Source: Apoda limacodes (Eukaryota; Arthropoda; Insecta; Lepidoptera; Limacodidae). From it: a stretch of DNA of 64,000 bases. Position numbers and translations under genes: made by a program. The stretch's first letter is position 1; every line of letters begins with the position of its first letter. Shown here in pieces: positions 28,650 to 40,983 of this stretch. Below the pieces are notes generated by a model that was not told where the DNA came from, made no database searches, and worked only from the letters and a program-made list of their open reading frames with translations. The stretch covers positions 17,538,205-17,602,204 of the forward strand of contig OX291558.1 of the NCBI GenBank assembly GCA_946406115.1, read 5' to 3'.

Positions 28650-30525
28650 GCACTCCTTTCCACCTAGCGCCTATGCTGCAGCAGCTCCGGCTCCCCTGGC
28701 TTGAATGCATTACAAGAGGGACCAGAAAAGATTGTGTTGTTTTAATCTAAACTTAAATAAACCCGAATCATTTCCTATTTGGGTAAACGAAAATTTAAAA
28801 AAGGGAACTTTTGTCAGTCGTAGTTACCACCGCTGCGAAAGACCGATGGTGACTTGGCCCATAGTGCTAAAGAGAAAGCCGATCTACTGGGTAGTATCTT
28901 TGCCTCACACTCAAATATGAACGACGTAGACACTGTAACACCTACTATACCGTGCGGTAAGACCATGCCGGAAATCTCCATACCACAGCGGGAGGTCCGG
29001 TGGGCGTTGCTTTCTCTAGACGTTCATAAGTCGAGTAGGCCAGACGGTATACCAGCAGAGGTGCTTAAGCATTGTGCTCCTAAATTATGTCCTGTACTCA
29101 AGCGCCTCTTCGCGCTTTCCTACCACACTAGGCGATTTCTGTCTTCATGGAATGGCGATAGATCAGAAGAATTGCAGGCATATCGCTATTACCTCTCTCG
29201 TCTCCAAGGCGATGGACCGTGTGATCAACACACAGCTTCTAAGATACCTAGAAAAACACGACCTGGTCAGCGACCGTCAATATGGCTTTTGCCATGGTCG
29301 CTCGACCGGTTACCTTCTAGTGTATCTTGCACACCGATGGGCACTAGCCATTGAGAGCCAGGGAGAAGCATTGGCATGTAGCCTAGGCAAAGCGAAGGCG
29401 TTCGATCGGGTCTGGAACCGGGATCTTCTACTGAAGTTACCATCAATAAAAGTGGATAGCTTTTTGTCCGGCAGACACATAAGAGCCGTAGTTGACGGTA
29501 GTTTCTCTGATAGCATGCACATTAATGCTGGGATCCCGCAAGGTTCTGTGCTATCCCTTACACTGTTTCTATTGCATATCTATCAACAACATATGCCCAG
29601 CAGTTTGGCAGAACACTATGTTTTGTAATTAATCCTTTTTGTATGACTTAATAAAAAAAAAAGTCGCAAGTTCGGCCCTATATGGAGTACTGCTGCCATC
29701 TCTGGGCAGGTGCACCCGGATACCAGCTTGGCCCTTTTGACTCAGTTCAACGAAGGGGTATCAGAATTGTCGACGATCCCAAACTCACTTGCCCTATTGA
29801 GCCCTTAAGTCTGAGAAGAGACTTTGCCTCCCTGTGTGGTTAACCGCTCGTACAATGGGATGTGTTCTGAAGAATTGTTCGCAATTATGCCCATGGCTAC
29901 TTGCTACCATTGCACCTCTTGCCATCGACAGGGAATTCATTCTCACACCTTAGAACCGAAATGGTTGTGTACAGTGCGGTTTCAGAGAAACTTATTCCCG
30001 CGGATGCTACGGTTGTGGAATGAGCTCCCTGCCAAGGTTTTTTCTGAGGACTACAGTATGAGGTTCTTCAAGAAAGAAGTGATTAGATTTTTGATTGGTC
30101 AGCAACCTTGACCGCTTACCATCAGGCGGACCGTAAGCTTGTTTGCCATCTTAGTGGTATAAAAAAATTATCTTCATCGTGTCCATCGGATACTTTAGGA
30201 CTTTGTATTATTTTTCGTCAATTGAATTAATTAAACATTTTCAGCCACTTTTTCATTCAACTGAACAGTTCTTACCATCTAGCGTCTATGTAGAGCAGCT
30301 GCTCCTGTTCCCCTGACTTGAATGCATTACAAGAGGTACCAGAAAAAGATTGTGTTTTTTTTAGTCTAAACTATAATTAAATCCAAATCATTTGCAATTC
30401 GGGTAAAAAAAAATATCTTGACCGTGGCCATCGGTTACTTTGAAGGCTCTCAAACATTTCTCATTAACTAAATGAATGAATGAATCATTTTCAGTGACTT
30501 TTTCATTCAATTCAACGATACCTTG
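28650..30525. repeat. Tandem duplication split by a LINE-A insertion
   Basis: Blocks CTTGAATGCATTACAAGAGG, AGATTGTGTT...TAATCTAAACT and TCGGGTAAA-like sequence at 28650-28805 recur at 30266-30410. Blocks ATCTT...CGTG(T/G)CCATCGG and TTTTCAG(C/T)(C/G)ACTTTTTCA at 30166-30265 recur at 30411-30525. Without the LINE at 28806-30165 the two units would be adjacent. Confidence 0.75.
28806..30165 (+). pseudogene. LINE-A copy, degenerate, with internal replacement
   Basis: Starts in the region equal to EGNFCQSSLPPL of the 10726-12647 copy and keeps KADLLGSIFASHSN, LLSLDVHKSSRPDGIPA, LVSDRQYGFCHGRSTG, KAFDRVWNRDL and AGIPQGSVLSLTLFLLHI. It then lacks the YADD block: about 400 bp are replaced by some 60 bp that end in TGACTTAATAAAAAAAAAA at about 29645-29660. 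The C-terminal part resumes with RPYMEYCC-like sequence and runs to the 3' tail GGACCGTAAGCTTGTTTGCC. Frameshifts near 29150 and 29430. Confidence 0.88.
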
Positions 30526-31555
30526 TTTCATACGATTTCGACTTAGCGATTTGATTTACAGAATACTTAAGTATAGTAAAGAAATAAAATTTAGTGTTTA
30601 AAAAAACTGTTATACATATAGTGCAAAGGTTCTTGTCCGAGTTTGTGTGGGAGATATTTGTCTGATTTATGCGAGCACTTTGTGCCGAAATTACCGCGTT
30701 GTATTAAAGTGGAGATTAACGACATTCTATAAGTATAAATTATGACCTTTTCGGACCATTAGGAGAAAATGAGATTTGGTGTTTTTAATTCGTTACGTGG
30801 TTCTGGTTACTTACATGCATGGGTGAGAATTGTTATTTTTTGTATTTTTTTACGTTTTTATAATATGGCGTGTCATGGAGGAGGCTTAAGTCTAGCAGTG
30901 GATCAAAATTGGCTGATGTGATGATGATGACATGAAGGACAGACAAGAGCTTTTGTTTTTAAAATAATACTTAGTAATTTTGTAATGTAAAATAAAAGTT
31001 GGTTCTAAAATTTGCAATATTTGTGTTAAAATAAGAAAATTTCTAATAAATTTGAAAAAAAAACCCGTTTTTATTCGTCCATCAAATGTATAATAAAATA
31101 TTACTATCAAATAAAATCCTATATCATAATAAAACCATAAAGGTAATTATGATTTGCATATATTTTATAGAGATTAGATAGAACATAAAAGTTTAGGAAG
31201 TAGTTATAATATTTCTGAGGTTAACAAACTGGCTGAGTGGCATATAACATCGCAGAAAAGTTCATCGCTAGATTCTCAAAGTTTGATACTTGGCTGATAG
31301 GCAGTTTCCTTATACAATATTATATCCATGGTAAATGACGGTATTTTTTTTGAAATCTAACCCCTAAGGAAAAATAAAAGAGGATAATAAAAGTGTGTAT
31401 AAGATGAAAAAAGTTAAGTTACGGGTAATAACGAGGGTAGTTTTATTAGCATTTATAGCATACATGAACTATACGCTGACACAGATTATATAATACTATA
31501 CTCGCTGACAAAGAATCAAAGAAACGATACCTAAGTCATTGTATGCCCAACTGCA
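30526..31555. other. Mostly unassigned
   Basis: Bases 30650-30735 (TTTATGCGAGCACTTTGTGC, TTAACGACATTCTATAA) are a diverged relative of the repeats at 31930-32070 and 44215-44355. The rest shows no gene. Confidence 0.5.
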
Positions 31556-31830
31556 GACGTTTGTCGAGCCAGTAGCCACTGTTAGAGTTTTTAAACCACC
31601 TTTATGGCCTCGAACGGGTCTTAACGTCTTCTCTCATCATAAGACAGCACAGCCAGGATCGACGTCTTAACGTTCCCTGCAAAGCATGAAGGCACTCAGC
31701 AAAATGTAATACTAGTATCCCGGTACTGATCATGCTCGACGTCGCTTAACTTCGCTTATCGTTTCTGACAAACTAATACAACTGGAACACGACCTCTTTG
31801 AAGCGTGTGCTACAGTCTATTTAAAATCAT
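31556..31830 (-). repeat. 5S-rRNA-derived SINE
   Basis: On the minus strand, AAGCGAAGTTAAGCGACGTC, GAGCATGATCAGTACCGGGA at about 31770-31715 follow 5S rRNA. Upstream on the plus strand GCACAGCCAGGATCGACGTC and CTTAACGTTCCCTGCAAAGC match the body of the other copies. The 3' portion is shortened. Confidence 0.75.
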
Positions 31831-31929
31831 GCAGTTATGGCTTACTAAATGTTGTCAAATATAATATTTACCTACCTAAGACCTTTTTGAAGACGTGGAT
31901 TATTTGATAAAAAAGTTCACCCGAAAGAA

Positions 31930-32070
31930 GGGCTCCAAAAGGGCCTGTTATTGAGCGAGAAATTGCGTGGGAAGCAAAACTGAGGTGATTTATGTGAGCA
32001 CTTTGTTACCGCGCGACTGTTGCGTTATTGTGTTATATTCTTACACTGAAATTAATGACATTCTTTTTTA
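31930..32070 (+). repeat. Unclassified dispersed repeat
   Basis: GGGCCTGTTATTGAGCGAGA, GGAAGCAAAACTGAGGTGAT and ACCGCGCGACTGTTGCGTTA recur, slightly changed, at 44215-44355. Confidence 0.75.
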
Positions 32071-32339
32071 TACAAATTGGAGGATTTGCGAGCTTTGTAC
32101 AAGTTGTTTATGCTTTATATCATTATTAAATTGTATTAAGTTACCTTGGGCGCTCTTTTGACGCAGGCTTCTTAAGGCTTCTTAAGCGCCGCCATCAGAT
32201 ATTTTCCATTTCCCCTTAACCACCGACTTCCAAGCCAGTTCAAACTAGCCAAAGGGATAGCTATACCCTTAAAATTACCGACCGGTATCACGTCTTTTGA
32301 GCTATACTTTTTAACTGCTAGAATGAGTACTACATACCC

Positions 32340-32960
32340 GAATAGAGCCATTCATAGATTCTGCCACTTGTATAGAAACCAGCTATCAGAAAAAATCGAC
32401 TGCGGTTTTTATAGACTTGACGGCGGCGTACGATACAGTATGGAAGCAGGGCCTCGTTAGGAAACTTCTGTCTGTAATTCCTAGTAGAGAAATTGTGGAT
32501 TTAATAACAAGCATGCTGAGTGAGAACTCCAACTTCTCGGTAATTCCAAAAGCCGCAAGCGTAAATTGAATAACGGACTGCCCCAAGGATCCGTGCTAGC
32601 CCCAAAACTATTCAATCTCTATATCTACGATCTCCCTGCAACTACAGCTACTAAGTTTATAAACGCTGACTATATTGCATAAGTTACCCAGAGTTGGGAT
32701 ATAAAAACTGGCGAGGGGATACTGACCGCTGATCTCGCTAAGTATTTTGATATACTAGCAAGACCGAAGTATCATGTTTTTACCTCAACAATAGCCTTAA
32801 CAACTACCAACCTACAGTGCACTTTATGTTTAAACCTTTCCCGAAATACCTTAGCATAACCTTATTATATGGGCGGAGTACTCGTGCCTAGTGTGGCTTA
32901 GGAGTGCGCACATCAACAAAATGGACACCAAATTTAATAAAGTTAGTAAACTGGATATTT
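32340..32960 (+). pseudogene. Degenerate LINE reverse transcriptase fragment
   Basis: Shifting plus frames show KTAVVF-like FIDLTAAYDTVWKQGLVRKL near 32395-32470, NGLPQGSVLAPKLFNLYIYD near 32570-32630 and, where YADD is expected, NADYIA near 32665. The catalytic motif is therefore lost. The family differs from LINE-A, B and C. Confidence 0.75.
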
Positions 32961-33480
32961 GCCAAGAGTTTGCGTTATTATTATATGTTTTGGTAGTAAG
33001 GGTTTGAAGATTATGGGAAAACAAATAAATTACTTTGAATTTGTTATACTCAAATTACATATTAAAAGCAGAAAGGTTTGAATGTTCATCGTGTTACCCT
33101 ACGTAATTGTATATAAAAATCAAATGGTTCGACTATGTCTGTGTATCTAAAAGGTGTTCAACCTACGAAAATACTTATATCGACCGATCAATATACGGTA
33201 CTCTCTTGTATTCTGAAGTTCTAAAATGTTGAGTTCAATGTTTGCTATTATTTATTCTCCCCATGTTATTCTGTTCTGCCTCAGTAAACGTAAATGTACT
33301 AAATTTACATTGTTAGTAAACTGGATATTTGCCAAGAGTTTGCGTTATTATTATATGATTTGGTAGTAAGGCTTAGATGATTATGGGAAAACTTGATTAA
33401 TTACTTTGAATTTATTACACTCAAATTACATATTAAAAGCAGAAAGGTTTGAATGTTCGTCGTGTTACCTACGTAATTGT
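32941..33480. repeat. Direct duplication of about 170 bp
   Basis: GTTAGTAAACTGGATATTTG starts near 32942 and again near 33314. Shared blocks continue through AGAGTTTGCGTTATTATTAT and AAAAGCAGAAAGGTTTGAAT to TACGTAATTGT. About 200 bp of different sequence lies between. Confidence 0.88.
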
Positions 33481-34555
33481 TATGGCTGAGGAATTGAACG
33501 TATCTGTATGAAACTTATATAATACCTAGCTTATATTTCTGGATCACTTGGGCGAAACCGAGAGGCACAACTAATACGCCGTGTAAAGGTATTAACTGAT
33601 AAAGTCTCTATGCGGTCACCAGGAAAGTTCATCCTCGCCGATAACCTCAGATATCGTTTCCGATAGACAAATGTTACTGGCAGAGAGCTCTTACACCAGG
33701 GACCTTATTAGGAACAGTCTCGAGCTATTCGGATTCTGGAATTCGAGGGAAAAATGTATTAAGGTCTGACTTACCTCACAAAACTCGTGAATAAACTTGC
33801 ATATATTTTTCTCTCGAATTACGGAGTCCGAATAACTCGAGACCGTTCCCAAATAAGGTCGCAGTACTTAACTTAAGAGTAGAAAAAAGAGAAGAAAAAT
33901 ATAATGTAGTGTACACAATGACTTGTATGTAATATGTGTGTACATAGGTATCTGATGGGTGTGTTTTCATCATACAAAAATCTTCAGTGTCACGGAAGCG
34001 TGAACAAAATGAAATACAAAAGAGAACGCTACACGTTAGAGGACTCACTCATGCGGATTCGACACGAGGATTATTGACTTTATCTCCTATTATACAGAGT
34101 ACTTCGGTGTGACATTGAACACAGTGTATATAAAACTGTCACGACGTTAAGAATATACCTAACAAAATAAGGGATTTCGTAAGTGAGACCACAATACACC
34201 GTACGAGCAGTTTGTAAAAATACCGTGAATCTACAAATATTGCAAAATCATGATAGTCGCGCTAACAGATTGTTAACGGACGCCGATTTTTTGGAATTGT
34301 TATAGATACGTGGTAGTTATAAACTGCTGTTTCGCGGTCTTGCAGTATTACTTACAAGTTATTGATAGTTCGTACATTATTAATATCTATTACCTGGTAC
34401 TCTGCAATATACTATGTTGGTTTTGAAGCGCTAATGTCAAGAACTACCAGTGCGATTCTAATCTCAGGAACTAGCAGTGCGATTTGAAAGTCTGTTACAT
34501 TAATTGAGACATGTTCAAAGTATGATTTATTATTTCACGCCATGATGATAGCTAT
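33481..34555. other. No feature recognised
   Basis: No coding or repeat signal that I can assign. ATTCGGATTCTGGAATTCGAG near 33728 and its reverse CTCGAATTACGGAGTCCGAAT near 33812 form a loose inverted pair. Confidence 0.4.
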
Positions 34556-34559
34556 AGTT

Positions 34560-34660
34560 TGCTATATATTGCATTAGTGTAATTAAGGAGTTAATTAAGG
34601 ATTTCCACGCCGATAAACGAATTTTGGGTGGGCCAAGCCGGTAGCAAAATCTAGTAGGGG
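34560..34660 (-). repeat. Repeat G left-end fragment
   Basis: GTGTAATTAAGGAGTTAATT, CACGCCGATAAACGAATTTT and GCAAAATCTAG match 54118-54185. Confidence 0.7.
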
Positions 34661-34707
34661 AACCTGGAGAGAGACGAAATCAAAGTGGATTTTAGACTCT
34701 ATCTTTT

Positions 34708-35147
34708 TAGGGTTCCGTACCTGAAAGATAATTAGGAACCCTATTACTAAGGCTTCGCTGTCCGTCCGTCCGTCCGCCTGTCACCAGGCTGTATCTCATG
34801 CATCGTTATAGTTAGACAGTTGAAATTTTCACAGAAGATGTATTTCTATTGCCGCTATAACAACAATTACTAAAAAACAGAATAAATAAATATTTAAGGG
34901 GACTCCCATACAACATACGTGTTTTTTTTTTGCTCGTTTTTGCTCGATATTGATAACGGCAACAGGTAGACTCTTGAAATGTTCACAGAACATTTAGTTA
35001 TTTATTCACCTTAGAAATAAATGAATTAATTAAAATAAAACAAATATTTAAGGGGGGCTTTCCCATACAACAGTGATTTTTTTGTTTTTGTAGATAATGG
35101 TACGGAACCCTTCGTGTGCGAGTCCAACTCGCACTTGGCCGATTTTT
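34708..35147 (+). repeat. Family F repeat, complete copy
   Basis: Left end TTTTTAGGGTTCCGTACCTG, then CTGTCCGTCCGTCCGTCCGC, TGAAATTTTCACAGAAGATG and CTCCCATACAACATACGTG; right end GGTACGGAACCCTTCGTGTG and CTCGCACTTGGCCGATTTTT. About 440 bp, non-coding. Confidence 0.85.
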
Positions 35148-37094
35148 TTATTTTTTGCGGCATTGGAAAACTTTTTAAGTCAAACGATTTAGAATTTGAT
35201 TATAGGTACATTTGATAGTTCGCATATGAAGTAGATTATACCACAATTGACTAATTATTTAATGAAATTCTTTACTGTAGAATTTTACCATGTCTTAGGA
35301 AGATTTATTTTACCCCTAATTGGAAGGTTTGATCCCAAGGGGATTAAGTCTCCCAGGTACGTGGGAGACGGGTATTAAGGTTTTTACCGTGTCTTCCGAT
35401 TCTCATCGATTAAATAACTCGATTCACGCTCAACAATGCATACAAAAATAGAAAAAAACACAACGAACAGGTATTTACCGTACCTTCCATTCCTACAAGT
35501 TTAATAACCACCAGTTAGATGACTTGAACCGCAGAAACCAAATCTCCCATGATTTAGGACACATGATTAACAGAATTGTAGCGCGTATGCCATATTCAGA
35601 GGGTTGATTAATTCATTAACTTGGTCCATAAGAAATAAATTGACAAGGAAATCATATACATCGTGATCTATATTTTTTTAATATTAAATAAGAAACTGTT
35701 TTTTTTTAAATAACAACCCAATACTGTTGATAATTTTGTTTACTATCAAAAAAATTAACATTCGGTATATTTGCCCAGAAAGTTTCTTCTTAAAATTAGA
35801 CTTATCACAAAGTAAAATAGCTTCGAAGCAACCTTCAAATTGTTAAATATTGTTCTCATTTATCGGTATCGTGTTCAGAGATTCAACTAACAAGCTGATT
35901 ATTTCTAACTATAGTCTCAAAAATACTAACTGTTTTAAACTGTTGCTGTCAGCACCTCACGCATATACCCTAGGAGCATTACTCTGTGGTCGGTCATTAT
36001 TCTATGATCATCTATGATGAAGCAAACTAACCGATTGAAAATTTTGTGTGTGTATACATATTTAAAATAAAGTTATATTCATAACGTTTATATAAAAAAA
36101 CTAGTGCGTTATTAAATTGAAATATGTGTCAATAACGTAAAGTGCCAGTTATACCAAAATTTCGGAACCACAATAGGGAAGTTTATTTTTCTATATCTAT
36201 TATAATACTTGTTTTAGTTCCTGTCCTTACTTTTTTATGTCCTCTTAAATTTCCAAGCTATCATTTAGGGCTTCTTTAGGTCCCCTTAGAGGACATTAGG
36301 ACAGACTGACGTGGTCCAGGCAGGTACAACAACAGTACCACTTTGAGGTATAACTCAATCGCCTTGCAGTTTTTATTATTAGTTTCGTTTAGCTTTACCT
36401 GTCACTAAGACAAAAAGAATAATAATATTATTGAAATAATCTTCTAAATTAAATAATTATGACAGCTCTATGAATCGTCTGGTTATTTGACGCCAAGAAA
36501 AACTTTGTCACGCATGGGAACTCATGATCCCGGGATCATGTCACCCTCAAAGTAAAGGACAAAGTCTCCCCATACACAGCGAGGTTACAAAACGTATCGT
36601 ACTCAAAATTAGTAATGACGTATTTCAAGTTAATCAAAGCCAATTTACACTCAAATAAACGACTAACAAAATAAACATAGCCACTAACAGCATTTACTTC
36701 ACATTTTATTAAATAAATCCAGCTAAAACTTATCGAAATTTAAAAATCACACGATGCAAATATTTCTCCGTCCGCCATTTGCAAACCACCGATACATGTC
36801 AAAGTTGTTTTTTTATCAAAGTTTTGCAAGCATAGAAAGTTAAGTTATTATTCCAGTGTTGCCAGTGTAAAAAAATTTATCACGTTTGGTAAAACTTTAA
36901 ATCAAGATTACCGGGTGTCCCTTCCCCAGGTTCCCCTACCACTATAAATTATTAATTACAACGCCCACAACTGTTCATTAAATTATTTTGTCCACAAAAT
37001 TAGTACCTACTGAGGGAATGGTTGTTCGAGCGACTTAGCATCGAGCCTACGTCTGTGAGTTTGATGGATCTTTCTGTTAGTACGTAGACGTGTT
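35148..37094. other. Unassigned, one short hairpin
   Basis: No gene or repeat assigned. GTCTCCCA at 35348-35355 and TGGGAGAC at 35362-35369 form a perfect 8-bp stem with a six-base loop. Whether it matters is unknown. Confidence 0.4.
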
Positions 37095-37860
37095 CTCACT
37101 TTGTTTTATACCAATTAGGTGGCAAACAAGCTTGCGGTTTGCCTGATGGTAAGCGGTTACCGCAGCCTATAGACGCTTGCAACAATAGGGACATCATTTG
37201 CGCGTTGCCGGCTCTTCAAAAATCTTATAACTTCTTTCTGAAGAACCCCATACTGTAGTCCTTAGAGAAAACCTTGGCAGGGCTTCCTTCATTCCAATAT
37301 CTAAGCGTTTGCAGAAGGAAGTTTCTCTGAAACCGCAATGTACGGGACCATTAAGGTTCTAAGGTGTGAGGATGATTTTCCTGCCGATGGCGAGCGGCAG
37401 TGGGCATCATATCGAACTGTTCCTCAGAACACACCCTAATACTTTAGACTTTAGACTTAAGGGTTGAACCGAGTCAAACGGGTCAAGCTGGTATCCCTGT
37501 GCACCCACCCAGAGATGGCAGCAGTACTCCATATGGGGCCGAACTTGCGACTTGTAAAACAGCAACCTTTGCCCCGACGTGAAGTACTGCTTCGCTCTGA
37601 GTACACCAAGTTTTTTTGATGCCAGCTTTACCTTGTCTTGCAAATGATCTCGGAACTGAACTTCGCTGGAGATGCCAACTCCAAGGATCCCAATGCTCTT
37701 GGGCACACCCCTTGTGTTCTGGAATTGTGGGACTTCAGTGAATGGGGTTTTCTTAGCGGTGAACGCGCAGACTTGTGTCTTTGTAGATTCTATATTCGAG
37801 TTTGAGGTAAAAAGATTGGTTTTCTCTTTAGCACTGTGGGCCAAGTCACTATAGTAAATA
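37095..37860 (-). pseudogene. LINE-A copy with large internal deletion
   Basis: The 3' tail starts near TTTATACCAATTAGGTGGCA. On the minus strand the frame begins MAHSAKEKTNLFTSNSN and jumps to TKTQVCAFTAKKTPFTEVPQ, so the whole reverse transcriptase palm is deleted. The remaining thumb region has SQVRPHMEYCCHLWVGAQGY. Confidence 0.88.
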
Positions 37861-38084
37861 GTAAAAGCGATTTCCTTATAATAGGCCTTAAAAGGAACAT
37901 GGCCTTCAATGGTGTATCCACCTTAACTCTTAAAAAAAGTAAAATGCCTATATGACACCGGCAGACAGACACAGGAATCCCGGAACCTTACAATAAGTAG
38001 GTATGTACGGGTTCGTTCCAACTTTTGTTACAAAGCCCTAAGAATAATGCAATCAATAAAGACAATCACTTCCTCCTAATATTC

Positions 38085-38412
38085 TCTAACAATATGTTTT
38101 AAGAAATGAGGGCCATTTATAACCATTTATCTTAAGGTTCCAAATCTGTCGTTTGGCCTTGATCTTAACTAATCTTGATAAATTTCGGCATACAGCGGGA
38201 CGGGACGAACGTGCGAACTTTTCGCCTTGTTCATACTGTAAGAGTTTCTGCTGTTTTCATTATTATGTTTACATATTGAAGTAATGGCTGCATTTAATTA
38301 TAATGTTATTTTACGTTACAATAAATATTTTATCTCATTCTTACTCGTAAATTACGTGCTGGTAAAGCTGGTGCTAAGACCTTAAATACTACCACGGTCT
38401 TTGTCTTTGTAA
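38085..38412. repeat. Unclassified module K, copy 1
   Basis: Part A (38085-38230, minus frame) reads NLSRLVKIKAK. Part B (38345-38412) reads LRAGKAGAKTLNT on plus and VFKVLAPALPAR on minus. Related sequences lie at 40984-41770 and 54480-55000. The coding strand is undecided. Confidence 0.5.
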
Positions 38413-38637
38413 ATTTGACATTATTCATGGCAACACGGTCGTTCATAGAACCCGCGGCAGTAACGACATATTAAACCTGCCCTGGTGCACCGCACCCGCT
38501 TTACGTACTTTATGTCTATTCTATGAAGTATGTATAAAAGCGCCATCAAGTTTAATCAAGTATAGTTTTTTATGTTTGGGCTAAGAACTTTTTACTTATT
38601 TTGTATTAAATTCTTTATTCAGTTAGACATCAGAGGC

Positions 38638-40552
38638 CTGGGAGCCAATTCTCACGCGATCGAATTGATCACGAATTCGAAATAAAGTACGAATTTAAAC
38701 TTTTCTCGAACGAAAATGTAGTTTAGCAATTCTGGTAATGTCGAATCCGACATTTCTCGAACGCAAGCCGCTCGAATTGCTTCGAGTGGTCGGAACCGTT
38801 CGAGACTACGTCTCGCATTCGAATCATGACAAATTTAGTTCAAAATGATTGGGTTTTAAACATTAATTCTACTCCTAGCGTGAACTATACGTTCTAAAAT
38901 CTAAAGTTAATGTCCAAATGTAGATTAGAGTAATAAAAAGGGCGGAAAAAATTACTTATATTACCAAATATGATATTTTTTTACCTTTACTTTCATAATA
39001 CATTACTAGTATTTTCTCAATTAATTAATTGGCCGATTTTTGTAATTATCAAAGTCGCCCATTACAATAATATTCTTCTATTTCTATTGATTTCCATCAT
39101 AACAAACACTAGATTACATCACATACACTGTTTAAGGTCCGGCACCGTCATCTTTAGTGCTGCGTAGTATTTTGATAATACTAGGTGGTAATTTCATGTG
39201 AAAAAATTTAATAAACATAATTACACCATTGAAAAATAAGAATAACCTAAAATTCTCAACCAAATAAACAAATAAAACACACAACAAAAACAGAGTTTTT
39301 TTTTATTTATGTCCAAATACGTTCCGTTTAAAGATGAAAGCAATTTCTCTAAATAGGGATTTAGTTTACAAACTTAGTTATACTTATTATTTCATTATTA
39401 ATAATGATGAAACACAAGGAAAATGTTGTTTCAAACATTTTGTAGTCACCGAACCCTTTTTTAATATATCAAAAGAGGCATATTAGAATAGGCGTTTTTA
39501 AAAACGCTCTACAACTGTGCAACGGAACGTATCTCATAGCGTAACCGGTTTACAATGGCAACATTCCACCGCTTCGAACAACGTTTTGTTCGAAGGTTGT
39601 TTCGATTGATAGTGAGAATACAGCAAACGCGAAAATGATGTCGACAATCGAAATTTTATAGTCGAGATAGTGCCTTCCAGATAATCTCTAATACGAGATT
39701 ATCTCGGATGAAGTGAGAATTAGGTCCCTGAATGAGAATGTTTGAAGCAACATTTTACTTGTGTTTCATCATTATTAATGAGGAAATAATAAGTATAACT
39801 AAGTTTGTAAACAAAATCCCTATTTCGAGAAATTGTTTTCATCTTTAAACGGAACGTATTTGGACATAAATAAAAAAAAACTCTGTTTTTGTTGTGAGTT
39901 TTATTTGATTATTTGGTTGAGAATTTTAGGTTATTCTTATTTTTCAACGGTGTTATTATGTTTATTAAATGTTTTTCACATGAAATTACCACCTAGTATT
40001 ATCAAAATACTACGCACCACTAAAGATGGCGGTACCGGACCTCAAACATTTTTGTGTATGTGATGTAATCTAGTGTTTGTTATGATGGAAATCAATAGGA
40101 ATAGAAGAATATTATTGTCATGGGCGACTTTGATAATTGCAAAAAACGGCCAATCAATCAATTGAGAAAAGACTCGTAATGTATTATGAAAGTAATAAAG
40201 GTAAAAAATATCATATTTAATAATATAAGTCATTTTTTACGCCCTTTTAATTACTTTAACCTACATTTTAGACATTTACTTTAGATTTTAGAACATATAG
40301 TTCACGCTAAGAGTAGAATTAATGTTTAGAACCCAATCATTTTGAACTAAATTTGTCATGATTCGAATGCGAGATGTAGTCTCGAACGGTCTCGACCACT
40401 CGAAGCAGTTCGAGCGGCTTGCGTTCGAGAAATGTCGGATTCGACATTACCAGAATTGCTTAACTACATTTTCGTTCGAGAAAAGTTTAAATTCGTACTT
40501 TATTTCGAATTCGTGATCAATTCGATTGCGTGAGAATTGGCTCCCTGTGGCA
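38638..40552. repeat. 1.9-kb inverted repeat (fold-back or head-to-head element)
   Basis: The left arm 38638-39440 and right arm 39740-40552 are reverse complements over about 800 bp at high identity. Both outer ends read GGAGCCAATTCTCACGCGAT (left) and its complement ending GAATTGGCTCC (right), with CTG next to each end as a possible 3-bp target duplication. The spacer contains GTGAGAATTAGGTCCCT near 39718-39735, which mirrors the outer end. So it may be one complete element joined to an inverted, shortened second copy. The short open frames at 38970-39167 and 40233-40042 are the same sequence in both arms and are not recognised. Confidence 0.85.
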
Positions 40553-40983
40553 AATCTCTCACTCCATTAAGTGCCTTTAACCACCAATAAGAGAGGTATT
40601 TTAAAATATAGCGAACAATACTCCTAAAAACATAAGTTACAGCTTAACTGCGCCACTATAATTAACTCAAAAGATCCAGTCGGGACAAATAAATTAGTTA
40701 CGCACTATATATAAATACGTTAACGGTGTAGATCTAGCTAGATTACCTAAGCTAAACTTCAGTCTCAAATTTAAACTTATAATGATAGAAATATAAACAA
40801 ATATCTTTGAAAGAATTAACAGATTCATAATTACTAAATTTGAACTAGTAGGTACCTAGAAATTATTATTACAAAAAGTAGTAATCGAAAGAAAAACGTA
40901 GTTAATAGTTTAGTTAGATTGTTTATGTTCGGTAAGTAATTGAATATTTCTACATCTATAATGTAAGTAATACCGATAGGGTC
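40553..40983. other. No feature recognised
   Basis: AT-rich, no assignable signal. Confidence 0.4.
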
